Shown: one piece after another, positions 54,848 through 61,532 of the stretch | Layout: every line of letters begins with the position of its first letter | How positions within the stretch are numbered: the first letter of the stretch is position 1 | Source: Calidifontibacter indicus | GTDB lineage: Bacteria > Actinomycetota > Actinomycetes > Actinomycetales > Dermatophilaceae | Direction of reading: 5' to 3' | Length of the DNA stretch: 64,000 bases | Assembly (NCBI RefSeq): GCF_003386865.1 | Contig: NZ_QTUA01000001.1 | Location: 3,100,001 to 3,164,000, forward strand | The notes under the pieces: generated by a model | The model's input: the letters and a program-made list of their open reading frames with translations, nothing else | The model's database searches: none | What the model was told of the DNA's origin: nothing | Translations under genes and position numbers: made by a program

Positions 54848-56167
54848 ATGACGGAGATTCCGCGCAAGGCCGTCGTGCGAACCGCACGCCTGGCATCGCT
54901 ACCGCTCGGCATGGGTGCCCGAGCGGCGATCGGACTGGGACGTCGGGTGGGCGGCGCGCCCGCCGAGGCGGTCACCGCCAAGCTGCAGGAACAGACTGCC
55001 GCCCAGCTGTTCAAGGTGCTCGGCGAGCTCAAGGGCGGCGCGATGAAGTTCGGGCAGGCACTGTCGGTGTTCGAGGCGGCCCTGCCCGAGGAACTCGCCG
55101 CGCCCTACCGCAGCATGCTCACCAAACTTCAGGACTCCGCGCCGGCGATGCCGAAGGAATCGGTGCGCAAGGTGCTGCGCGAACAACTCGGCACCGGCTG
55201 GCGCAGCCGGTTCCAGGCCTTCGACGAAGACCCGGTCGCGTCGGCATCGATCGGCCAGGTGCACCGCGCGATCTGGAAGGACGGCCGCGAGGTCGCCGTG
55301 AAGATCCAGTACCCCGGTGCGGCCGAGGCGATGCTGTCCGACCTCAATCAGTTGGCCCGGGTCATGCGGGTTTCGACGTCCTGGGTGCCGGGGCTCGACG
55401 TGGTGCCCATCCTCGACGAGTTGCGTGCACGGATGAGCGAGGAGACCGACTACCGCCTCGAGTCGGTGATGCAGGAGCAGTTCGTCGATGCCTACGAGGG
55501 CGTCGATCACTTCGCGCTGCCCGGGGTGGTCTACGCGACCGATCTGGTGCTGGTCACCGATTGGATCGAGGGTCAACCGTTGTCGCGGATCATCGCCGAC
55601 GGCAGCACCGAGGAGCGCGACCTCGCCTCCCGCCGCTATCTGGAGTTCCTGCTCGGCGGGCCGCAACAGGCCGGCCTGCTGCACGCCGACCCGCACCCGG
55701 GCAACTTCCGGTTGCTCGACGACGGCCGGCTCGGTGTGCTCGACTTCGGCGCCGTCAACCGGCTGCCCGACGGACTGCCGCCGGTGCTCGGCGAACTCGC
55801 CTCACTCGCGCTCGCGGACGACGCCGAGGGACTGCTCGAACTCCTGCGCGATGCGGGATTCGTGAAGTCGTCGATCTCGATCGACGCCGACCGCCTGCTC
55901 GACTATCTCGGAGTGTTCATCGAACCGCTGCGCACTGAGGAATTCGAGTTCAGCCGCGAGTGGCTGCGGTCGGTCTTCGCCTACATCAACGACCCCCGCA
56001 GCTCGCAGTTCACCGTCGGCCTGCGTCTCAACCTGCCGCCGGAGTTCCTGCTGATCCACCGCACCTGGCTGGGCGGCATCGCGGTGCTGTGCCAGATCGG
56101 CGGCACCGTGCCGGCGCGTGAGATCTTCGAGGACAACGTGCCCGGAGCCAAGTTCCCCGCCCTCTGA
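54848..56167 (+). CDS. ABC1/AarF/UbiB family kinase-like protein
   Basis: A 439-residue ABC1 protein. The family motifs are present: KFGQALSV (KxGQ), a P-loop-like ASIGQVHRA, the ATP-binding Lys in VAVKIQYPG, HADPHPGNF and the metal-binding DFGAVNRL. In mycobacteria the homologue is next to whiB7 and is proposed to help macrolide resistance. The same adjacency holds here, convergent with whiB7. The biochemical substrate is unknown. Confidence 0.92.
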   Translation: MTEIPRKAVVRTARLASLPLGMGARAAIGLGRRVGGAPAEAVTAKLQEQTAAQLFKVLGELKGGAMKFGQALSVFEAALPEELAAPYRSMLTKLQDSAPAMPKESVRKVLREQLGTGWRSRFQAFDEDPVASASIGQVHRAIWKDGREVAVKIQYPGAAEAMLSDLNQLARVMRVSTSWVPGLDVVPILDELRARMSEETDYRLESVMQEQFVDAYEGVDHFALPGVVYATDLVLVTDWIEGQPLSRIIADGSTEERDLASRRYLEFLLGGPQQAGLLHADPHPGNFRLLDDGRLGVLDFGAVNRLPDGLPPVLGELASLALADDAEGLLELLRDAGFVKSSISIDADRLLDYLGVFIEPLRTEEFEFSREWLRSVFAYINDPRSSQFTVGLRLNLPPEFLLIHRTWLGGIAVLCQIGGTVPAREIFEDNVPGAKFPAL

Positions 56168-56311
56168 ACCGCGGGACGAGCACCGCCACGCCGAAGCACC
56201 GAAAACGGAACGACGCAGCGAAGAGGTGGTGGGCGCGGTGCGTCCCCCGAGGGCGCACCACACTCATCACCCCTCCGCTGCGTCGGACGGTCACCTGGCC
56301 CTGCGATCGGT

Positions 56312-56332
56312 GATCGGATCGGCGATCCGATC
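56312..56332. terminator. Palindrome between convergent ABC1 kinase and whiB7 genes
   Basis: GATCGGATCG and CGATCCGATC flank a single G, a 21-bp near-perfect palindrome in the 239-bp convergent gap (56168-56406). It is too tight for a normal terminator loop unless the centre opens, so its role is uncertain. Confidence 0.35.
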
Positions 56333-56406
56333 GGTGTTCCCAGCGACCGCAGGAACCACGGCGACCCGGTGTGAGCTCTTGCATCGTTCGACCGTTGATC
56401 ACGGGT

Positions 56407-56712
56407 CTACGCCGCGATCTCGGTCTTGCGCGGACGGCCACGCGGCCGCTTGCGCGCAATGACGACTCCGGCCTGGAAGAGTTCACCGCCCCAGACGCCC
56501 CAGGGCTCCTCGCGCTCGAGGGCGCCGGCGAGGCATTCCCGCTGCAGCGGGCAGGTGCCGCACAGCGACTTGGCGTACTCGACGTCGTCGGGGCGCTCGG
56601 CGAACCACATCTCCGGGTCGTTGACCTGGCAGGGCAGTTCGGCACCGGCCTCGTCGGCGGCGAAGCCGAGGTCGATCAGGGCACGAAGCCCCAGTTCTGC
56701 TGTTTCGAACAT
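56407..56712 (-). CDS. whiB7: Redox-responsive transcription factor WhiB7
   Basis: A 101-residue Wbl protein. The four cluster-binding Cys are at LPCQVNDPEMW, SLCGTCPLQREC (Cys-x2-Cys-x5-Cys). The GVWGGE turn and the C-terminal AT-hook RGRPRK identify it as WhiB7, not another Wbl. WhiB7 with SigA activates resistance genes after ribosome-targeting antibiotics. It lies downstream of uvrD2 on the same strand and convergent with the ABC1 gene, as in mycobacteria. Its start has a weak ribosome site. A leader ORF, attenuator and AT-rich promoter are described separately. Confidence 0.95.
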   Translation of the reverse strand: MFETAELGLRALIDLGFAADEAGAELPCQVNDPEMWFAERPDDVEYAKSLCGTCPLQRECLAGALEREEPWGVWGGELFQAGVVIARKRPRGRPRKTEIAA

Positions 56713-56757
56713 GTCTTGTCTTTCGTGGTCGTGTCTGTCGATCCGCGGAAAACACGA

Positions 56758-56790
56758 AGGCCGCGGACCCTGTCGTGGGTTCCGCGGCCT
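56758..56790 (-). terminator. Attenuator hairpin in the whiB7 leader
   Basis: In the RNA, 5' arm AGGCCGCGGA (56790-56781) pairs with TCCGCGGCCT (56767-56758), with CCC/GGG inside, and is followed by TTCGTGTTTT. This is an intrinsic terminator 46 bp before the whiB7 start. Its 5' arm also contains GCCGCGGAA, which is exactly complementary to TTCCGCGGC (56845-56837) inside the end of the leader ORF, so an antiterminator is possible. Confidence 0.75.
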
Positions 56791-56817
56791 GAAAGAGGAC
56801 CGTCGATCTTGGTCAGA

Positions 56818-57039
56818 TCAGATCGGTGACCTCCCAGCCGCGGAAGGGGCGACATCGGTGGCGAAGAAGGAAGCGTCGACGCCCGCGATGCGCTCGCGCA
56901 CGATCTCGACGGCCAGGTAACCGGGCACACTGCTCCCCTGAGCCGGAGCGTTGAACGCAGCGAGGGTGGGCATGGTCGAGGGCGCGAAGCGCTTCGGAAC
57001 GAGAACGTCCGTGCTCCTGCACAAGGTCTTGGTCTCCAT
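56818..57039 (-). CDS. Leader ORF (uORF) of whiB7
   Basis: Seventy-three codons starting METKTLCRSTDVLVPKRF and ending AAGRSPI. AGGAGG lies 10 nt before the ATG. It lies between the whiB7 promoter (57113-57142) and the attenuator hairpin, which begins 28 nt after its stop. Segments of its last ten codons can pair with the terminator. These are the features of a ribosome-sensing leader. It could also make a stable small protein, since PGYLAVEIVRERIAG looks like a folded segment. No match is recognised. Confidence 0.65.
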   Translation of the reverse strand: METKTLCRSTDVLVPKRFAPSTMPTLAAFNAPAQGSSVPGYLAVEIVRERIAGVDASFFATDVAPSAAGRSPI

Positions 57040-57112
57040 CAGGCCAACCCTCCTCTCGACTCTTCACCGGCCCCGGCACGACCACGAAGGACGACCGGGC
57101 TGAACATCATTC

Positions 57113-57165
57113 AGGCTACGGCGCTGCACACCGGCGCGGCAAATTATTATTGCCGAATTTTTCGA
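57113..57165 (-). promoter_or_regulatory. whiB7 promoter with AT-rich WhiB7 element
   Basis: On the minus strand: AT-rich block (GAAAAATTCGGCAATAATAA, 57165-57146 approximately), -35 TTGCCG (57142-57137), 18-nt spacer and -10 TAGCCT (57118-57113). WhiB7 autoregulates by binding AT-rich DNA just upstream of the -35, and such a run of A/T is exceptional in this genome. Confidence 0.6.
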
Positions 57166-57176
57166 CGTTGGTACTT

Positions 57177-59288
57177 CTAGACCGATTCCGTTGCAGCACA
57201 AGCGATTTCAACCATGGAGTCCACGGACTCTCCCCGCAACACGCCCAGCACCGCCGGCCCGTAGGCCGCCAACTTGCGCGCGCCCACCCCGGAAATGCCG
57301 GCCAGCCCACGCTCGTCGACCGGGCCGCGCTCGGCGATGGCGATCAGCGTGGCGTCGGTGAACACCACGAAGGCGGGCACTCGCTGCCGGTCGGCCACCG
57401 CCTTGCGCCAGCCGCGCAACGCTTCGAAGGTCTGCTCGTCGTAGGTCGGCGGACAGTCGGCGCAGCGGCCGATCTTGCGCTCGGCGGCGGTGTAGAGGTC
57501 TTTGCCGCAGCCACGGCACCGCACCGCTCGCGCCTGCTGCACCTTCTTGCCGCGCTGCCCGGCCGGACGGCGTGGAGCCACCCCGTCGAGAATGCCGTCG
57601 GCCGCGTTGAGGAAACGCGACACCGATCGACTGGCCTTGCCGCCGGGCTGTCGGGCGGCCGCCCAGGTGAGCAGGAGGTTTTTGCGTGCTCGGGTGAGGC
57701 CGACGTACGTCAGTCGGCGCTCTTCCTCGATCGCCTCGGGGCCCTCGGCGTGCGACAGCGGCAGGAGCCCGTCGGAGCAGCCGGCGAGCACGACGGCATC
57801 CCACTCCAACCCCTTCGCGGCGTGCAGCGAGGCGAGCGTGACGCCCTCGACCGCCGGTGCGTGCTGCTCGGCCATGCGGCGTTCGAGTTCACGCACGACG
57901 TCGGGCAGGCGCGCCTCGGGTTGCGCCGCCACCAGGTCGTCGGCGACGGTCGCGAGCGCCTCCAGCGACTGCCACCTGTCGAGCAACGCACCGCCGGCGG
58001 GGCGTTGGGGTGACCAGCCGGCGCCGGTGATGACGTCGCGCACCAGGGCACCCAGCGGGGCCGAGCCGTCGTCGGACCGGGCCGCACCGCGCAGCAGGAG
58101 TACGGCCTGGCGCACCTCCTGGCGGCGGAAGAAACGCTCTCCCCCGCGCACCAGATAGTTGATGCCGGCTTCGGACAGCGCCTGCTCGATCGGTTCGGAC
58201 TGCGCGTTGATGCGGTAGAGCACCGCGATCTCACGTGCCGGAACCCCTTGGGAGAGAAGGCCTTTGACCTGCTCGGCGATGCCGGCGGCCTCGGCGACGT
58301 CGTCGGAGTACTGCAGCAGGCGCACCGGAGCACCCGCCTCCCGCTGCGCCTGCAGGCGGGCATAACCGCCGCCCGGCGCCGCGCCGAGCACCGCATTGGC
58401 GAGCTCGAGCACCTGGGGCGTCGACCGGTAGTTGCGCACCAGGCGGACGGTGGTGGCGTCCTTGTGCTTGCCGGCGAACTCGCGCAGGTGGCGCGGCGAG
58501 GCTCCGGTGAAGGAGTAGATGGTCTGGGCCGGGTCGCCCACGACGCAGACGTCGCTGCGGTCGCCGAGCCAGAGGTCGAGCAGGGTCTGCTGCACCTGGT
58601 TGACGTCCTGGTATTCGTCGACCACGAAATGGCGGTACTGCTCTCGGACGGTGCGGGCGACGTCGTCGCGCTCGACGAGGAAGCCCGCCATGAGCAGCAG
58701 GACGTCCTCGAAGTCGATGACGTGGCGCGCGGCCTTGACCTCTTCGTAGGTCGCCCACAGCCGCGACATCGCGGTGTGGTCGAGATCGGCGACCCGTCGA
58801 CCGGCGCGCGCCGCCTGCGTCGGATAGCTCTCCGGGGTGAGCATGCCGACCTTCGCCCATTCGATCTCGGAGGCGATGTCGCGGATCGCGACCCGGTCGA
58901 GCTCGAGCCGCAACCGGGCACCGGCCTCACCGATCGCGGGAGCCTTGTGTCCCATGATCTCCGGCGGAGCGCCACCGATGACCTTGGGCCAGAAGAACCC
59001 GAGTTGTTTCAGGGCGGCCGCGTGGAAGGTGCGGGCCTGCACCACCGGCAGCCCCAGCCCGCGCAGGCGGGTGCGCATCTCGCCGGCGGCACGTGCGGTG
59101 AAGGTGACGGCGAGCACCCGTTGCGGCTGGTAGGCACCGGCATGCACGCCGTAGGCGATGCGGTGGGTGATCGCCCGCGTCTTGCCCGTGCCGGCACCGG
59201 CCAGCACGCACATCGGGCCGATCGGGTTGGACGCGACCTGAAGTTGTTCGGGGTCGAGCCCGGCGAGCACCTCGTCGGGCGTCACCAC
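57177..59288 (-). CDS. uvrD2: ATP-dependent DNA helicase UvrD2
   Basis: A 703-residue superfamily 1 helicase. Motif Ia Walker A is LAGAGTGKTR, motif II DEYQDVN, motif III GDPAQTIYSFTGA, motif V SLHAAKGLEWD and motif VI YVGLTRARKNLLL. It has a UvrD2-specific four-Cys zinc segment (CRGCGK and CADCPP near 585-605) and a C-terminal HRDC domain ending VGARKLAAYGP. GTG at 59288 overlaps nudC. UvrD2 is an essential 3'-5' helicase in Mycobacterium. Confidence 0.95.
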   Translation of the reverse strand: MVTPDEVLAGLDPEQLQVASNPIGPMCVLAGAGTGKTRAITHRIAYGVHAGAYQPQRVLAVTFTARAAGEMRTRLRGLGLPVVQARTFHAAALKQLGFFWPKVIGGAPPEIMGHKAPAIGEAGARLRLELDRVAIRDIASEIEWAKVGMLTPESYPTQAARAGRRVADLDHTAMSRLWATYEEVKAARHVIDFEDVLLLMAGFLVERDDVARTVREQYRHFVVDEYQDVNQVQQTLLDLWLGDRSDVCVVGDPAQTIYSFTGASPRHLREFAGKHKDATTVRLVRNYRSTPQVLELANAVLGAAPGGGYARLQAQREAGAPVRLLQYSDDVAEAAGIAEQVKGLLSQGVPAREIAVLYRINAQSEPIEQALSEAGINYLVRGGERFFRRQEVRQAVLLLRGAARSDDGSAPLGALVRDVITGAGWSPQRPAGGALLDRWQSLEALATVADDLVAAQPEARLPDVVRELERRMAEQHAPAVEGVTLASLHAAKGLEWDAVVLAGCSDGLLPLSHAEGPEAIEEERRLTYVGLTRARKNLLLTWAAARQPGGKASRSVSRFLNAADGILDGVAPRRPAGQRGKKVQQARAVRCRGCGKDLYTAAERKIGRCADCPPTYDEQTFEALRGWRKAVADRQRVPAFVVFTDATLIAIAERGPVDERGLAGISGVGARKLAAYGPAVLGVLRGESVDSMVEIACAATESV

Positions 59289-60283
59289 TGATCTCCCGGC
59301 TGCGACGGCAACTCGGCGCCGAACCAGCGCTCGATGAGGTGGCGGGCGATCGACAGGCGCGGCGGCACCGTGACCGTGCCCGTCTCGAGGTCGGTCGACA
59401 ACTGCTCACGGGTGAACCAGCGGGCGTGCCGGATCTCCTCGGGATCGAGGCGCAGTTCGGTGTCGGCGGTGCGCGCCGTGTAACCGATCATCAACGATGC
59501 CGGCATCGGCCACGGCTGGTTGCCGACGTACTCGACCTGCTCGATGCCAAGACCCACTTCCTCCATCACCTCCCGTGCCACGGCGGCCTCCATCGACTCG
59601 CCCGGCTCGAGGAAACCAGCCAGCACCGACAACCCGGTGGGCACCGCGAAACGGGTGCCCTGCGCGAGCAACAGGCGGTCGTCGGGGTCGGTGACGGACA
59701 TGATCACGGCGGCATCGGTGCGCGGAAACTGCTGGTGCGCCGACGCACAGACCATCACCCAGCCGGCTTGTCCGAGCTCGACGGGCTGCCCGCAACGCGG
59801 GCAGAAGTGTTGTCCGGCAATCCAGTTCGCCATCGCCACCGAAACGGTCGCGATGCCCAGGTCGTCGACCGGTAGCACCGCGGCGAGCGATCGCAGGCTG
59901 CGATGGCTGCGATCGCGCTGGCGCTGCAGATCGGCCGGGTCGGTGCTGCCCCGATCGGCCGGTTGGTCTTCGGGCTGGTCGAAGACGGCCAGGTAGCTGG
60001 CGCCGTCCTGGCGGCCGAGGTAGGTCGCCTTGCGGCCCGCGTCGTCCGGCTCAGGTGCCCGGAAGCGCAACCGCACCGCGCCGTCGGCGGTGTCGACCGG
60101 CATCCGCTCCCCGCGCAGGTGCAGCACCTTGGTGCTCGGGTCGGCGAGCAGGTCGGGCACGAGTCGCGGGTCGGAGCGGCGCAGCCCGTCGCGGTCGAGC
60201 AGGCTGTGCGACAGCATCAGCTTGCCGGCGCCCGCGGGTGCAGACGAAGGTGCGGAGGAAGGAGTTCGGGACGAATCGGCCAC
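59282..60283 (-). CDS. nudC: NADH pyrophosphatase/deNADding enzyme NudC
   Basis: A 333-residue NudC. The zinc-binding part has FCPRCGQP and later VCASAH. The Nudix box is GFLEPGESMEAAVAREVMEE followed by VGL. The NudC signature NQPWPMPASLMIGY follows. It cleaves NADH to NMNH and AMP and can remove NAD caps from RNA. GTG at 60283, with GGGAG upstream, is chosen over the longer frame. It overlaps the uvrD2 start by 7 bp. The same order is found in Mycobacterium. Confidence 0.93.
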   Translation of the reverse strand: MADSSRTPSSAPSSAPAGAGKLMLSHSLLDRDGLRRSDPRLVPDLLADPSTKVLHLRGERMPVDTADGAVRLRFRAPEPDDAGRKATYLGRQDGASYLAVFDQPEDQPADRGSTDPADLQRQRDRSHRSLRSLAAVLPVDDLGIATVSVAMANWIAGQHFCPRCGQPVELGQAGWVMVCASAHQQFPRTDAAVIMSVTDPDDRLLLAQGTRFAVPTGLSVLAGFLEPGESMEAAVAREVMEEVGLGIEQVEYVGNQPWPMPASLMIGYTARTADTELRLDPEEIRHARWFTREQLSTDLETGTVTVPPRLSIARHLIERWFGAELPSQPGDQW

Positions 60284-60324
60284 GGCTCCCAGGCTAGGCG
60301 ACCGGTTCCGCGTACCGTGAGGCC

Positions 60325-61503
60325 GTGCTCCGCAGTCCCGAAGTCCTGGCCGCCCTGGCCGACGCCGCCCTCCCGCGCCTGCTGCCCAGGTCGGTGGCCG
60401 CACTACCCACCCGGGTCACCGACAAGTTCCAGCAGGCGCTGATCGAGGGCGCCGACGGTGCGGCCTGGACGGTGCGCCTGTCCCGATCCCCCGCCGCCGG
60501 AGCCGCCGCGGAGCAGGCCGACGCGTTCGCCCGGCTGCTCGCCAAGCGGGTGCCGTTCGCGGTGCCGATCGCCGAGGGCCGGATGACGCTCGCCGACCGC
60601 AACCTGGTCACCGTGCAACCGCGGTTGCCGGGCGACCCGATGGTGTGGCGCGGTCTCACCGCCGGCAGCGCCGAGGCCACCGGAGTCGGGCGCGCGCTCG
60701 CCGCCCTGCACGACGTCGACCCCCGGCTCGCCGACGAGGTCGGCGCGCCGTCGTACGACGCCGACGGCTACCGCTCGCGCCGGCTGGCCGTGCTCGACCG
60801 GGCCGCCGGCACCGGACTCGTGCCCGCGGCGCTGCTCGCCCGCTGGGAGCGCGCCCTCGAGGAAGTCTCCCTCTGGCGCTTCCCGACCTGCGTGACCCAC
60901 GGCCCACTGGAGGGCCATGACGTGTTCTGGAACGGCCACGTCAGCGCGATCTCGTCGTGGGAGAACGCGAGCGTCAGCGATCCCGCCGACGACTTCGCCG
61001 CGCTCTGGGTGCTCGCCGCACCGGAAGCCTTCGACACCGTGCTCGAGACCTACTCCGCGGCGCGCTCCGAGGCACCCGACAAGCACCTCGAACGTCGCAT
61101 CCGGCTCAGCGCCGAACTGCAGCGGATCACCGTGCTGCTCGACGCCGTCACCGCCGACGACGAAGATCTGATCGACCGCCGCACCGCGGCGCTTCGCCGC
61201 CTCGGCGAGCAGACCGTCGACGACGAGTCGCTGATGCCCGCTGCCCCGCGCGTGCGTGTGTCGGCGGCGCAGCCGTCGGACGCCGACGAGCCGATCGACG
61301 ACGCCGAGGACGACACCACCGACACCGATGACGACGCCGGCGCCACCGACGAGGTGCGCGACCACGAGTTCGACGAGGACGAGATAGACGACGAATTCGA
61401 CGGTGCAGATGACGCAGAGGACGACGCTGACGACGAGTACGACCTCGACGCCGACGACACGATCGAGCTGAAGATCGACCGCCCCGACCGGCGCGACCAG
61501 TAG
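60325..61503 (+). CDS. Kinase-like (APH fold) protein with acidic tail, probable pseudokinase
   Basis: A 392-residue protein. Residues 1-290 follow the aminoglycoside/macrolide phosphotransferase fold (ATP-binding region to VTVQPRLPGDP, then LAALHDVDPRLA and CVTHGPLEGHDVFWNG). The Brenner motif HGDxxxxN is changed to HGPLEGHD, so the catalytic Asp and metal-binding Asn are absent, and DWE reads SWE. A strongly acidic tail of about 90 residues (Asp/Glu-rich, from 300) follows. GTG at 60325 is divergent from nudC. It is likely a non-catalytic nucleotide or protein binder. Confidence 0.75.
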   Translation: MLRSPEVLAALADAALPRLLPRSVAALPTRVTDKFQQALIEGADGAAWTVRLSRSPAAGAAAEQADAFARLLAKRVPFAVPIAEGRMTLADRNLVTVQPRLPGDPMVWRGLTAGSAEATGVGRALAALHDVDPRLADEVGAPSYDADGYRSRRLAVLDRAAGTGLVPAALLARWERALEEVSLWRFPTCVTHGPLEGHDVFWNGHVSAISSWENASVSDPADDFAALWVLAAPEAFDTVLETYSAARSEAPDKHLERRIRLSAELQRITVLLDAVTADDEDLIDRRTAALRRLGEQTVDDESLMPAAPRVRVSAAQPSDADEPIDDAEDDTTDTDDDAGATDEVRDHEFDEDEIDDEFDGADDAEDDADDEYDLDADDTIELKIDRPDRRDQ

Positions 61504-61532
61504 CGAGCCGGAACCCTCCGCCCGCGAACGCC

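Noticed and set aside
56301-56340. GATCGG-rich stretch considered as a replication origin or phage site
   Set aside because: It is a short palindrome between convergent genes; no DnaA boxes or related genes are near.
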